Made by a program: the position numbers and the translations under genes. Shown piece by piece: positions 8,076-17,775 of a DNA stretch of 64,000 nt (positions are counted from its first letter, which is position 1; each line of letters starts with the position of its first letter). Source of the stretch: Roseovarius sp. (GTDB lineage: Bacteria > Pseudomonadota > Alphaproteobacteria > Rhodobacterales > Rhodobacteraceae); assembly GCA_021775255.1 (NCBI GenBank), contig JAJFIA010000001.1, positions 186,001 through 250,000 on the forward strand. The letters run 5' to 3'. The notes below the pieces were generated by a model. It was given only the letters and a program-made list of their open reading frames with translations. It did not search any database and was not told where the DNA came from.

Positions 8076-9236
8076 TCAGGCAGGCGGCTTCAGCCCCTCA
8101 AGAACGGCTTTTGCCGCCCGCAGTTCCGGGGCCTCGCCCCCCTTGCCCAAAAGTTGCATGGTTTTCGCCATGGCAGCGGTTTGATCGCCTGTATTTTCAA
8201 TTAATTTCAAAAGCTCAGATGTTATATTTTCTGCATTGCAGTCTTTCCCGATACATTCCGGGACTGCGCGGGTTTGCGACACCAGATTAACCAGCGTCAC
8301 CGTATCCACCCGCAGCATTCTTGACAGTATAAACCGGCTGATCGGGTTCATGTCATAGGCAATCAGCATCGGAGTATTGGCATTTGCAAGCTCCAGAGAA
8401 ACCGATCCCGAAGCCGCCAATGCCCAATCTGCCAGATGGAATACTGATTTTTTTTCAATAGGGTACAAGCCATTCTTCATCTTGTCAGGGGCAAGTATCA
8501 ACGGCTGTTCATGCCAGTTCTCAACTGCCTTTTTGACCAGACCCACACCCGTCGAGGTGGTTGCAATCACCACCCGAATATCCGGATGCCGTTGCAGAAC
8601 CGGTTTTATCGCTATGCCAAAAATTGGTGCCAAACGGCGTATTTCGCCCTGTCGTGACCCGGGAAGCAGTAGTAAGACCGGGGCATTCCCAATCGCATAT
8701 TTTTGTTTGAATTCAGCAATTTGCCCCCTTGTTGGCGGGGTATCGGCCACAACCGGATGGCCCACGAAATCACAGCGCATTCCGGCCGCTTGCATCAATG
8801 CAGGCTCAAATGGCAGCAGGGCCAGCACCTGATCAATATATTCCGCCATTGCGCCTGCGCGTTCCGGTCGCCAGGCCCAGACGCTTGGTGCCACGTAATG
8901 CACTGTTCTTATGGCGCTTTTTTCTTTCACCCGTTTGGCTACCCGCAGGCAAAATCCGGGGCTGTCAATGGTGATCAGCACATCCGGCCCGATTTTCAGC
9001 ACTGCCTCAACCGTTTGTTTCAGCCTGCGTTTGAGGGGCAGATATTTCGGCAGGATTTCCACCAGCCCCATCAGGCTCAGCTCCTGCATTGGAAACAGGC
9101 TTTGCAGGCCCTGTTCCGCCATCATCGGCCCGCCAATGCCGTGAAATTCCACATCTTCCAGGGATTTCAACCCGGCCATCAGGGCGGCGCCCAAACGATC
9201 CCCGGATACCTCACCAGCGATTAAAAAAACCCGCAT
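8076..9236 (-). CDS. lpxB: Lipid-A-disaccharide synthase
   Basis: Peripheral membrane glycosyltransferase (386 aa) that joins UDP-2,3-diacylglucosamine and lipid X to make the tetra-acyl disaccharide of lipid A. The N-terminal GEVSGDRLGAALM and the HYVAPSVWAWRPERA, LLPFEP and LLPGSRQGEIRRL motifs of the LpxB family are all present. Its ATG abuts the TAG of lpxI, so the two are translationally coupled. It is the last gene of the minus-strand envelope block. Confidence 0.95.
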   Translation of the reverse strand: MRVFLIAGEVSGDRLGAALMAGLKSLEDVEFHGIGGPMMAEQGLQSLFPMQELSLMGLVEILPKYLPLKRRLKQTVEAVLKIGPDVLITIDSPGFCLRVAKRVKEKSAIRTVHYVAPSVWAWRPERAGAMAEYIDQVLALLPFEPALMQAAGMRCDFVGHPVVADTPPTRGQIAEFKQKYAIGNAPVLLLLPGSRQGEIRRLAPIFGIAIKPVLQRHPDIRVVIATTSTGVGLVKKAVENWHEQPLILAPDKMKNGLYPIEKKSVFHLADWALAASGSVSLELANANTPMLIAYDMNPISRFILSRMLRVDTVTLVNLVSQTRAVPECIGKDCNAENITSELLKLIENTGDQTAAMAKTMQLLGKGGEAPELRAAKAVLEGLKPPA

Positions 9237-10037
9237 CTAAAATGCCCGCGCGATGAGGAATATGTTATTATCCTCAACAACTTGCAGGGTTTTTTCCCGC
9301 TCAAGGATCATCACTTTCCCAGCCTCGATCACCACCCCGTCAAGCCCCGCTTGCGCCACTCCTGCAATGGTCGCAGGCCCGATAGCGGGCATATCAATGC
9401 GCAGATCCTGCCCCGCTTTGGATGCCTTCAGGAAAATCCCGCCCTTGTTTGTTTTTTCCGCTGTATCAGCCAGGTATTTCAGCATGAAATCCGTGCCCTG
9501 TGCGGTCTCGATCCCCAGGCATTGCCCGGCGGCCACAACACAGCCCTGCCCCACATCAAGCGGCGACAGGGCCTGCAAAATGCCCCAGGCCCGTTCAATA
9601 TCCGCCAGATGTTGCGCATCGGGCTGCGGCCCGACATGCAGGTCAGCCTGTGCTGTCAAATCCGGCAGCAGCTCATGTGCGCCCAGAACCTTAAACCCAT
9701 GTTCTTCAAATAATTCAATCACATGACCAAGAAGCGCCGCATCTCCCTGCTGCATCGCCGTGATTATTTCAGGGGCAATTCTGCGCATCAAAGGATCATA
9801 TGCCGCCGGGTGCAGCATTGGCCGCGACAAGCAACCGGCAAAAACCACATGGCTGACAGACGCCGCTTTCAACGCCTCGAAAATCCCTCCCAGTTTTTCC
9901 AGGCGATGTTCATTCTGATTTGTCCCGAAATTATTTGGGACAGCGGCCAATGTCATGATCAAAGCGCCTTCATGCGCTTTTGCGATCTCAACCGGTAATA
10001 TGCCACCACCAGCAATAATCGCCAGCCCCCCGGCCAT
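9237..10037 (-). CDS. lpxI: UDP-2,3-diacylglucosamine pyrophosphatase LpxI
   Basis: Hydrolyses UDP-2,3-diacylglucosamine to lipid X (2,3-diacylglucosamine 1-phosphate), the step done by LpxH in E. coli and by unrelated LpxI in most alphaproteobacteria. The 266-aa sequence has the LpxI/DUF1009 layout: an N-terminal substrate-binding domain starting AIIAGGGILPVEIA, and a C-terminal domain with GTDFMLKYLADT and DMPAIGPATI. It lies between lpxA (3-base gap) and lpxB (no gap), so product and substrate flow follow gene order. Confidence 0.93.
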   Translation of the reverse strand: MAGGLAIIAGGGILPVEIAKAHEGALIMTLAAVPNNFGTNQNEHRLEKLGGIFEALKAASVSHVVFAGCLSRPMLHPAAYDPLMRRIAPEIITAMQQGDAALLGHVIELFEEHGFKVLGAHELLPDLTAQADLHVGPQPDAQHLADIERAWGILQALSPLDVGQGCVVAAGQCLGIETAQGTDFMLKYLADTAEKTNKGGIFLKASKAGQDLRIDMPAIGPATIAGVAQAGLDGVVIEAGKVMILEREKTLQVVEDNNIFLIARAF

Positions 10038-10040
10038 GGC

Positions 10041-10844
10041 TCAGCGTGCCCCCGGCGCAAGATATGAGCAATCTTTTGATCCGGTAATAAATTCAACGAT
10101 TTTAGAGACATAGGCGTTATCCGCCTCATCCTTCAGCCGCCAGGCGCGATCCTGAAAGGTGCCCTCGCCCTGTGCCAGCATCTGAAAAGCGGCCCTCAGT
10201 GCGGTGATATCCGCATGGGTTACCCCCCGGCGCTTCAGCCCCACCAGATTAAGCCCGTCCAGCCCCCCCCTCGGAGCCTGCACCAAGCCAAATGGGATCA
10301 CGTCATTTGTCACCATCGTCAGCGCACCAATGATAGCCCCCTCACCGATGCGTACCCGCTGGTGCACACCGGAAAGCCCGCCGATGATCACGTCATCCTG
10401 GATCACGCAATGCCCTGCTATTGCTGCATTATTTACCAGTATGACCCGGTTCCCGATCTGCACGTCATGCGCCACATGACAGCCCGCCATGAACATCCCG
10501 TCATCGCCAATGCGCGTTACCCCTCCACCGCCTTCAGTGCCGGGATTCATCGTCACATGCTCACGAATTCGGTTGCGTTCACCAATGATCAACCGGGTTT
10601 TTTCACCGCGATATTTAAGGTCCTGCGGCACCTCTCCAATACAAGCAAAGGGGTAAACCGTTGAATCTGAACCAATTTCACTATCGCCAGCGATCACCAC
10701 ATGCGATTTCAGCTCAACCCTATCCCCAAGCCGGGCCTCAGGCCCCACATGGCAAAACGGCCCGACCACACAACCCTGGCCCAGTTCAGCACCCTTTTCA
10801 ATCAGGGCAGTTGCATGGATCGAGGTATCTGGCTTGGCTGGCAT
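10041..10844 (-). CDS. lpxA: Acyl-ACP:UDP-N-acetylglucosamine O-acyltransferase
   Basis: First enzyme of lipid A synthesis: it transfers a 3-hydroxyacyl chain from ACP to the 3-OH of UDP-GlcNAc. The 267-aa protein begins with a left-handed beta helix built of hexapeptide repeats (residues about 5-190, e.g. IEKGAELGQGC, VIQDDVIIGG). The catalytic histidine is H126 in GCHVAHD, and the C-terminal helical domain follows. It sits five bases downstream of fabZ, which supplies the hydroxyacyl-ACP-handling step, and just before lpxI. Confidence 0.95.
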   Translation of the reverse strand: MPAKPDTSIHATALIEKGAELGQGCVVGPFCHVGPEARLGDRVELKSHVVIAGDSEIGSDSTVYPFACIGEVPQDLKYRGEKTRLIIGERNRIREHVTMNPGTEGGGGVTRIGDDGMFMAGCHVAHDVQIGNRVILVNNAAIAGHCVIQDDVIIGGLSGVHQRVRIGEGAIIGALTMVTNDVIPFGLVQAPRGGLDGLNLVGLKRRGVTHADITALRAAFQMLAQGEGTFQDRAWRLKDEADNAYVSKIVEFITGSKDCSYLAPGAR

Positions 10845-10849
10845 ATGCG

Positions 10850-11314
10850 TTATGCTCCGGGCAAGTCCATCATCGCCGTAAACTCGACCTCCGCAGCCAA
10901 TTCGCCCTCTACGGTTGCCACACCGCTGAATTTCCAGATCTTGCCGCCGGGCTTGCCGCGTATCGTTTCAAGTTGCATCTCAAGCACGTCACCGGGCACC
11001 ACCATCCGGCGGAACTTGCATTTGTCGATTGCCATGAAATAAACCAGCATGTTGCGATCTTCCATGCCCAGTGCCGTGCCCACCATCACAGCCGCCGTCT
11101 GGGCCATGGCCTCGATGATCGTGACGCCGGGCATGATTGGTTTACCTGGAAAATGGCCTTGAAAATGCGGCTCGTTCATGGTCACGTTCTTGATGCCGCG
11201 CGCACTGGAAGTGCCATTAATATCAAGCACTTTATCAACCAATAGAAACGGATAGCGATGCGGGATAAGCCGCTGGATCAGATGAATATCTGCGGTTTTC
11301 AACGGCGTGTTCAT
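10850..11314 (-). CDS. fabZ: 3-hydroxyacyl-ACP dehydratase FabZ
   Basis: Dehydrates 3-hydroxyacyl-ACP in fatty-acid elongation and competes with LpxA for the same substrate pool. The protein has 154 aa with a hot-dog fold, substrate motif HRYPFLLVD (residues 19-27), catalytic His54 in HFQGHFPG and Glu68 in [10 protein letters not shown]. It is followed directly by lpxA. In many Gram-negative clusters lpxD precedes fabZ. Here the upstream gene is skp and no lpxD is present. Confidence 0.95.
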   Translation of the reverse strand: MNTPLKTADIHLIQRLIPHRYPFLLVDKVLDINGTSSARGIKNVTMNEPHFQGHFPGKPIMPGVTIIEAMAQTAAVMVGTALGMEDRNMLVYFMAIDKCKFRRMVVPGDVLEMQLETIRGKPGGKIWKFSGVATVEGELAAEVEFTAMMDLPGA

Positions 11315-11395
11315 TCAGCGGGCCCTTCTTGCTTATCTGCTGTCAGATCAACCCCTAGCAATTCAGCCCGCTTTGGGCAAGCCACCGCACCGGCC

Positions 11396-11965
11396 CTAGT
11401 CATTACCCGTATCAGTTGGGGTCTCGCCACTGCCAATTGCCTCATTCACCCGGGATATGGCCACATCGGTTACGTCGATCACACCAGAATGCAGCAATAC
11501 ATTGCGCTTATCCATGATCACAGCACCATTTGCATCCGCCAATAGCTCGGCAAGAACCGGTTCAATGGCGCGCATGAACAGGATCGGTGCCCTTTCCCGG
11601 TTACGTTCATGGTCGCGCGCGGCCCGTTCGCTATCGCGCCTGATTTTCTGTACTTTCGTATCAAACGCATCAGCAAGAGCGCGAAATTCAACGGCACTTT
11701 TGGTGGTGCGCAGTTTAGTCAGGGCTTTTTCTTCGGCCTCCAATTCGGCCTCGACCTTCCTGTTATTTGCAATCAGCTTATCCCGTTCTGCCTGTAAATC
11801 CGCGGCGATACTCTGACCCATCTGTGTTTCCAGATACAGGCGATCCGGATCCAGAACCAGAATATCGCTTTGGACAATGCCCACTTCCTGTGCCAGCACC
11901 GAGCCCGCCATCCAGCCGCTGAAGACAACAACCAGACGAAAAAAGCCCCAAGCCGCCCGCATCAT
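11396..11965 (-). CDS. skp: OmpH/Skp-family periplasmic chaperone
   Basis: Periplasmic chaperone for unfolded outer-membrane proteins on their way to the BAM complex. The 189-aa precursor has a signal peptide (residues 1-25, cleavage after VLA). It then has a long charged coiled-coil region (about 55-120, LQAERDKLIANNRKVEAEL), as in Skp arms. Its start codon overlaps the stop of bamA by one base, linking the chaperone to the insertase it serves. An 81-base gap separates it from fabZ. Confidence 0.85.
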   Translation of the reverse strand: MMRAAWGFFRLVVVFSGWMAGSVLAQEVGIVQSDILVLDPDRLYLETQMGQSIAADLQAERDKLIANNRKVEAELEAEEKALTKLRTTKSAVEFRALADAFDTKVQKIRRDSERAARDHERNRERAPILFMRAIEPVLAELLADANGAVIMDKRNVLLHSGVIDVTDVAISRVNEAIGSGETPTDTGND

Positions 11966-14319
11966 CAGAAATCCGTTCTGACCGTGAAATCGAAGTTCTG
12001 CACCTGATCACCCGGCTGTTTTTTGATGGCCCTTGAGAAATTCATCCGAATGGGGCCAAACGGGGATGTCCAGAATATTGAAAAACCAACGGCATGCCGG
12101 TCATGAAACCCGGTTGAAGAAAGCGGGCCTGTGGCATTAGTTTTATCAATACCCCAGACCGAACCAATATCATAAAAAAGCCCGCCGGTTATGCCATATT
12201 CGTCCGGCAGGCCAAGGGGAAACTCGGCCTCAAATTTGAGGGATGCAAAATAATCCCCGCCGAGAAATTCGTTGCCTTCTCTTGGGCCGATGCCATTGGG
12301 TTCAAATCCGCGAATGATCTGGTTGGTGAACCTGTCAATGACACGGCTTTCCTGGCCGCCAAAGAAATTCAGGCTGCCGCCTTCGAGGCTGACGCGCAAA
12401 GTGACATCCTCGTTCAGTACTTTCCTTTGCCCGACGGCCCGTACGGTTGTGCGCAGATAATCCTGATCGCCCACAAGGCCGGCAACCTCCTGACCAAATG
12501 ACAACAACACGCCCGCCGTTGGATTCAGGCCTGTGCGCCTTGTATCAAAACTGAATGTATAGCCCAAGCCGGCAGCAAACAGCCCACTTTGCAATTCTTC
12601 CGTTTTCAGAATGCCATTAGGCTCAATCGGAACCGTCGCGGGATCATCCTGAAAGGCCCCGTCGTAATTTGTTATGTCGGTATATTTGGCAAAGGTAAAC
12701 AAACCAAGCCGACTGTTATCACCAACCGGAAACACCAGCCTTGGCCGGAATTCTGCCAGTTTGGTGTCGAAAAAGTTGTTCGTGGCACCGGTTGAGCGCC
12801 GGAAGGATGTATTCAGACCAAATTCAACATCCCGGCCCAGAAACGCAGGCTCGGAAAAATCGACGCTAAAGTTCAGCCGGTCAACCGTACCGGAAATAAA
12901 TGCGGATAATTGTTGCCCCCGGCCAAGGAAGTTCCGCTCGGAAAATCCAGCCGTAAGGCCAATGCCCGCTTCTGTTGCGAAGGTGATACCAAATGACAAT
13001 GTGCCGGTTGTTGTTTCCTCAACCTCAACATCAACCACAACCTGATCCGGGCGCGAGCCTTCACGGGCATTCACTTCGGCTTTTTCAAAATATCCCAGGG
13101 CCCGGATACGTTCAGCCGCCTGACGGATGGCGCGGGGATTGAACGGATCACCCTCAACCGTATCAAATTGCTGCCGGATCACCCGGTCCAGGGTTGTTGT
13201 GTTGCCCTGAATATCAATGCGTTCAACAAAAACCTTGGGGCCTCTTGTCAGGGCAAATTCAACATTCAAAGTGAGATCACGGTCGTTTCTGGTAATGCGT
13301 GGTTCAACTCGCAGAAAATCAAACCCTTTCTTTACCGCCAGTCTTTCCATCCGGGCAATGGATTCCTCAACCAGTGTCGGGGAATAGACAACCCCGGGTT
13401 TGATCCTGAGGATGGATTGGAATTCATCCGCCTCCGCCCCCTCATAATCGCTGACGGTGGTAATCTCGCCAAATCTGAATTGCTGACCTTCCTGAACATT
13501 GAAGGTCACAAAATAGCCATCACGGGTTCGGGCCAGTTCGGCGTTGGTGCCGGTGACACGAAAATCAACATAGCCACGAGACTGGTAGAAATCGGTCAGA
13601 ACCTGCTTATCAAACTCCAGCCTGTCGGCGATAAATGTATCGCGCTCGATCAGGGCGCGCAAAAGCCCGGCCTGTTTGCTTTGGATTGCCCGGCGAAGGC
13701 GGCGATCAGAATACGCCCGGTTGCCGACAAAGCCGATGCGCTGAATTTCGATCTTCTTGCCTTCGAAAATTTCGAAAACCAGATCAACACGGTTATCCGT
13801 GCGCCGGATCACCCGCGGTGTAACGCGCGCCGACGTCCGGCCATTTTGCAAATAGGCCTCGGCGATCACAGCGGCATCGCGTTCGGCTGCCGTGGGCGAA
13901 AATACCTGCCTTGAGCGGCTTTCGATAAAACCTGCAAGATCTTCATCTTTAAGCTTTTTATTGCCCTCAAAGGCAATTTTGTTGATGGTCGGAAACTCCT
14001 CGACCCGGATCACAAGGCGGCTTCCACGGGGTTCAACCTCAACTTTCTTGAACAGGCCACTGGCCTCGATCCGCAGTTTCGCCGCATTCAGCTCACCGGC
14101 CGAGACATTTTCCCCCCGCGCGATTCCCGCATAGGACAAGACCGTTTCCGGGTCGATCCGCTGATTTCCTTCGATGGTAACCGTTGAAAACCGGTAATTT
14201 TGCGCATCCGCAACCGACGGGAGCGCCAGAAAAGTGATTGCAATCAAGGCTGTAATGCAGCCTGGTAACAGTAGCCTATTCGCCATTGATTTAATCAGGC
14301 GAAGAAATTTATTCATCAT
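11965..14319 (-). CDS. bamA: Outer-membrane protein assembly factor BamA
   Basis: Essential outer-membrane insertase of 784 aa. A signal peptide ends near residue 39 (SVADAQ). Five POTRA domains follow to about residue 420 (e.g. FSTVTIEGNQRIDPETVLSY, VERIDIQGNTTTLDRV). The rest is a 16-strand beta barrel ending in a C-terminal phenylalanine. The lid-loop motif reads IRGF (in IIRGFEPNG) instead of the common VRGF. An internal Met at residue 12 is an alternative start and also leaves a good signal peptide. The gene lies between rseP and skp in the usual order. Confidence 0.95.
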   Translation of the reverse strand: MMNKFLRLIKSMANRLLLPGCITALIAITFLALPSVADAQNYRFSTVTIEGNQRIDPETVLSYAGIARGENVSAGELNAAKLRIEASGLFKKVEVEPRGSRLVIRVEEFPTINKIAFEGNKKLKDEDLAGFIESRSRQVFSPTAAERDAAVIAEAYLQNGRTSARVTPRVIRRTDNRVDLVFEIFEGKKIEIQRIGFVGNRAYSDRRLRRAIQSKQAGLLRALIERDTFIADRLEFDKQVLTDFYQSRGYVDFRVTGTNAELARTRDGYFVTFNVQEGQQFRFGEITTVSDYEGAEADEFQSILRIKPGVVYSPTLVEESIARMERLAVKKGFDFLRVEPRITRNDRDLTLNVEFALTRGPKVFVERIDIQGNTTTLDRVIRQQFDTVEGDPFNPRAIRQAAERIRALGYFEKAEVNAREGSRPDQVVVDVEVEETTTGTLSFGITFATEAGIGLTAGFSERNFLGRGQQLSAFISGTVDRLNFSVDFSEPAFLGRDVEFGLNTSFRRSTGATNNFFDTKLAEFRPRLVFPVGDNSRLGLFTFAKYTDITNYDGAFQDDPATVPIEPNGILKTEELQSGLFAAGLGYTFSFDTRRTGLNPTAGVLLSFGQEVAGLVGDQDYLRTTVRAVGQRKVLNEDVTLRVSLEGGSLNFFGGQESRVIDRFTNQIIRGFEPNGIGPREGNEFLGGDYFASLKFEAEFPLGLPDEYGITGGLFYDIGSVWGIDKTNATGPLSSTGFHDRHAVGFSIFWTSPFGPIRMNFSRAIKKQPGDQVQNFDFTVRTDF

Positions 14320-14459
14320 TGTTTATACCCGGTCAGACACCCCATTAAAGATGTCAGTAACCGGTCTGAACGGGCTTGTCAAAACGCCATTGGGCGCGTC
14401 ACAAAGACCCATCGGGGGATGATTATTTCCACGCCCGCAAACCCAAGGCGGCCCTTGCC

Positions 14460-15812
14460 TCAGGGGCAGACCACATCATTGAACAGGGCAAACAACATCA
14501 CACTCAGCACAAGCGTCAGTCCGGCAACCATCAAAATGCGCAGCACGGATTCGCTTGGCGGTTTGCCGGCCACGGCCTCGAAGGCATAAAAGACAAGATG
14601 GCCGCCATCCAGCACCGGAATGGGAAAGAGGTTCAGCAGGCCGACAGCGGTTGAAAGCACCGCGATGAAAAAGATGAAGCTTTCCGCGCCCTGGCTGGCC
14701 ATGGCACCTGAAACCTGGGCAATCCCGATCGGGCCTGACATGTTGCAACTGCTGATTTTACCGGCAATCAGATGATATATCCCCGATAGCGATGTCACGG
14801 CAACATCATAGGTTTTCCAGACCCCGGCCATCAGCGCCTCGCCCGGGCCAAGCGTTTCTGTGGCCGGCTCAAACGCCATGCCGCTGACAATCCCGATGCG
14901 CCACTCGGTTTTGAATCCGCCTGCGGGTTGGGGCTCATCCACGCGCCTTGGGGCCAGGGCAAAATCCATCAATTTACCCTCCCGCCAGACCTTGAGTTTC
15001 AGCACCCGCCCCCCGGACGCCTCGACAATATCCTTGATCTGCTGAAACGCAATCAATGGCACACCGTCGGCCTCTACAATCAGATCCCCCGCCTGCAACC
15101 CGCTGGTATAGGCAGCCGAGCGTGGCGCGACCTGATGAATAAGTGCCAGCATCGGGTATGGCCCCTTGGCCTGCACCTCGCGGCCATCGCGCAGCACATC
15201 ATAATCCAGCACCGCATTCAGCGGCAGTTGACCGATGAAATCATCAAAGCTGATCGTCTCATTGTCTGGTCCGGGAAAATCGACGCCCGCAATCCGCAGC
15301 AGTTGATCGCCGGGGTGAATGGTAATCCCTTCATAAGGCAAATCCTGCACCTCACCGATTGTCAGCGGCTCGATACTGCGGCCCTGAAAAAAGGCGATGG
15401 TGCCGAAAAGCATGATCGACAGGATGAAATTGAAAACCGGCCCGGCGGCAACCGTGGCGCTACGGGCCCAAAGCGGCGCGCCCAGCATGGTCTGACGGCG
15501 CATCTCGGGCGGCATTTCTTCCAGCGCGCCGCTATCGACATTGGCGCTTGCCGCATTGGCATCGCCCATGAATTTGACATAACCGCCAAAGGGCAGCAAG
15601 GCCACCTGCCAGCGGGTGCCGTGCCTGTCCACCCGCGACCATAAAACCGGGCCGAAGCCCAGGGAAAACACATCCGCTTTGATCCCCGACCAGCGCCCGA
15701 TGATATAATGGCCGTATTCATGGATTGCCACAATCACCGACAAGGCCACGATAAAGGCCAGTATCATCGTGAAAACATTGCCGAACTGCGGCAGGAGGGT
15801 TCCAATATCCAA
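14460..15812 (-). CDS. rseP: Intramembrane site-2 zinc metalloprotease RseP
   Basis: Inner-membrane protease that cleaves anti-sigma factors and leftover signal peptides within the membrane. The 450-aa protein has the zinc motif HEYGH at residues 31-35 in the first membrane helix and the third ligand in LDGGH (401-405). PDZ-type sequence lies at about residues 150-290 (LQAGDLIVEADGVPL), between the second and third transmembrane segments. It sits two bases downstream of dxr and 140 bases before bamA. Confidence 0.94.
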   Translation of the reverse strand: MDIGTLLPQFGNVFTMILAFIVALSVIVAIHEYGHYIIGRWSGIKADVFSLGFGPVLWSRVDRHGTRWQVALLPFGGYVKFMGDANAASANVDSGALEEMPPEMRRQTMLGAPLWARSATVAAGPVFNFILSIMLFGTIAFFQGRSIEPLTIGEVQDLPYEGITIHPGDQLLRIAGVDFPGPDNETISFDDFIGQLPLNAVLDYDVLRDGREVQAKGPYPMLALIHQVAPRSAAYTSGLQAGDLIVEADGVPLIAFQQIKDIVEASGGRVLKLKVWREGKLMDFALAPRRVDEPQPAGGFKTEWRIGIVSGMAFEPATETLGPGEALMAGVWKTYDVAVTSLSGIYHLIAGKISSCNMSGPIGIAQVSGAMASQGAESFIFFIAVLSTAVGLLNLFPIPVLDGGHLVFYAFEAVAGKPPSESVLRILMVAGLTLVLSVMLFALFNDVVCP

Positions 15813-15814
15813 AG

Positions 15815-16993
15815 CTACATCCTGTTATTTATGTCGCGCACAACCTGATCGGCGCATATCCGTGCCAGATGGTCGCTCTTTGTGACTTGATCAAGGGTTA
15901 TATCGTTTTCAGTGCCCGGCATTTGCAAGGCATGGCTGCTCAGAACCCTTTCCACAACCGAATTCATTTCGGTAAATCCGATGGCGCCCGCGATGAAATG
16001 ATCCAGAGCCCGCTCTTTGGCGGCGTTGAACACCGCCCCGCTGAGGCCGCGCATCCGCATCACCTCACGCGCCAGCCGCAGGGCCGGGTATCTTTGCACA
16101 TCCGGCGTTTCAAAGTTCAGCATGCCAATCGCCGCCAGATCAAGCGCCTCAACCGGCAATTCGCGCCGCTCGGGCCAGTTCAGGGCATAGCCGATGGCGT
16201 GGCGCATATCATGCGGGCCGACATGCGCCATCAGCGCGCCATCATGATATCCCACCAGCGCATGAATCAGCGATTGCGGATGCACCAGCACCTCGATCTG
16301 ATCCGGCTCAAAGCCAAAAAATTCACGCGCTTCAATAACTTCAAGGGCCTTATTGAACATCGAGGCGCTGTCAATCGTGATCCGTTGCCCCATGTTCCAG
16401 TTGGGATGGGATGAGGCCTGTGCCAAAGTGGCCTGCGCCAGATCCGCCAGTGGCCAATCGCGAAACGCACCGCCGCTTGCGGTGATGATCACCCGGTTCA
16501 CCGCAGCCATATCTTCACCAACAAGGGCCTGAAATATCGCCGAATGTTCGCTATCCACCGGCAGGATACGGGCGTTGTTTTCGCGCGCCACCCGCATCAA
16601 CAATGGCCCCGCCGCCACCAGCGATTCCTTGTTGGCCAGCGCCAATGTGGCCCCTTGTTCAAGCGCGGCAAGCCCCGGCCGAAGCCCCGCCACGCCGACA
16701 ATCGCCGACATCACCCAATCGGCAGGCCGCGCGCCGGCCTCAGACAAGGCCGCCTGCCCCGCAGCGGCCTCTATATCGCTGCCAGCCAGGGCATCACGCA
16801 GATCACCCAGCAATTCCTCATGTGCCGTGACCGCCAGATCGGCACGCATGGCTTTGGCATCATCTGCAAGCTGTGCAATATTGCGCCCGCCGGTCAGGGC
16901 CACAACCTCATAAGCCCCCGGATCGCGGCCAATCAGATCAAGGGTGTTTTGCCCGACTGATCCGGTGGCCCCCAGAATTGAAATCCGTTTCAT
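15815..16993 (-). CDS. dxr: 1-deoxy-D-xylulose 5-phosphate reductoisomerase
   Basis: Second enzyme of the non-mevalonate isoprenoid pathway, converting DXP to MEP with NADPH. I chose the ATG at 16993, which overlaps the cdsA TGA (ATGA) and starts MKRISILGATGSVGQ, the standard NADPH-binding N-terminus. A start 30 bases upstream would add ten atypical residues. The length of 392 aa is normal. Metal and substrate motifs PVDSEHSAIFQ and ASGGAFRD are present. The product feeds the isoprenoid chain made by UppS nearby. Confidence 0.95.
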   Translation of the reverse strand: MKRISILGATGSVGQNTLDLIGRDPGAYEVVALTGGRNIAQLADDAKAMRADLAVTAHEELLGDLRDALAGSDIEAAAGQAALSEAGARPADWVMSAIVGVAGLRPGLAALEQGATLALANKESLVAAGPLLMRVARENNARILPVDSEHSAIFQALVGEDMAAVNRVIITASGGAFRDWPLADLAQATLAQASSHPNWNMGQRITIDSASMFNKALEVIEAREFFGFEPDQIEVLVHPQSLIHALVGYHDGALMAHVGPHDMRHAIGYALNWPERRELPVEALDLAAIGMLNFETPDVQRYPALRLAREVMRMRGLSGAVFNAAKERALDHFIAGAIGFTEMNSVVERVLSSHALQMPGTENDITLDQVTKSDHLARICADQVVRDINNRM

Positions 16994-17775
16994 GTAAGCC
17001 CCGGCAACAGGCGTGACAGCCACAAAAGCATCACCAGCATCGACGCCCCCAGCATCCCGTCAAACCGGTCAAGCATACCGCCATGGCCGGGAATCAGGTT
17101 TGAGCTGTCTTTCACGCCTGCGCGCCGCTTGACGGCACTCTCGGCAATATCGCCCATCTGCCCGGCAAACCCTACCAGAATTGAAATCCAGATCAGGCTG
17201 ATCCCGGCATTCAAGGGCACCATGAAGATCAGCCCGATGAGGCCCGCGCCGATCCAGCCTGCGATGGTGCCCGACCATGTTTTCTTGGGGCTGATCCGGG
17301 GCCAGAACTTTGGCCCGCCCAGGGATTTGCCGGCGAAATATCCGGCAATGTCAGAGATGATAACGACACAGATCAGCCATAAAACCCATATGAAACCCGC
17401 CTGTTCGCGCAGGTTGATCATGGCGAAACATGCCAGCAATATCCAGATGGCAAACCCCCAATACAGGGATTTGTCGCGCGTCACCTGGCCTGCCCCGGAA
17501 ATCGCCACAGCGGCTAATAGCGGCAACACGGCGATGCCCGGAACCAGGCTGCAAATCGCCAGAATCCCCCCGCCCAAGGCGCCCAGCAAAGCGGCTTTTG
17601 CACTGTTTGCACCAAACATCCGGGCCGCTTCCCATAGCATCAGACCCGCAAGGCACCACAAAACCAGATTAAACACCCAACCGCCGATCCAGACCACCGC
17701 CGCACCGGCAACCAACATGACAATGCCGGATATGACCCTTGGTGCCAGATCAGACCAGTTGGTGCCAGCACTCAT
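16990..17775 (-). CDS. cdsA: Phosphatidate cytidylyltransferase
   Basis: Integral membrane enzyme that makes CDP-diacylglycerol from CTP and phosphatidate, the branch point of phospholipid synthesis. The 261-aa sequence has about eight hydrophobic segments. The C-terminal CDP-DAG synthase signature is SAVKRRAGVKDSSNLIPGHG, followed by GGMLDRFDG with the metal-binding aspartate. Its start overlaps the uppS stop and its stop overlaps the dxr start, so all three genes are coupled. Confidence 0.94.
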   Translation of the reverse strand: MSAGTNWSDLAPRVISGIVMLVAGAAVVWIGGWVFNLVLWCLAGLMLWEAARMFGANSAKAALLGALGGGILAICSLVPGIAVLPLLAAVAISGAGQVTRDKSLYWGFAIWILLACFAMINLREQAGFIWVLWLICVVIISDIAGYFAGKSLGGPKFWPRISPKKTWSGTIAGWIGAGLIGLIFMVPLNAGISLIWISILVGFAGQMGDIAESAVKRRAGVKDSSNLIPGHGGMLDRFDGMLGASMLVMLLWLSRLLPGLT

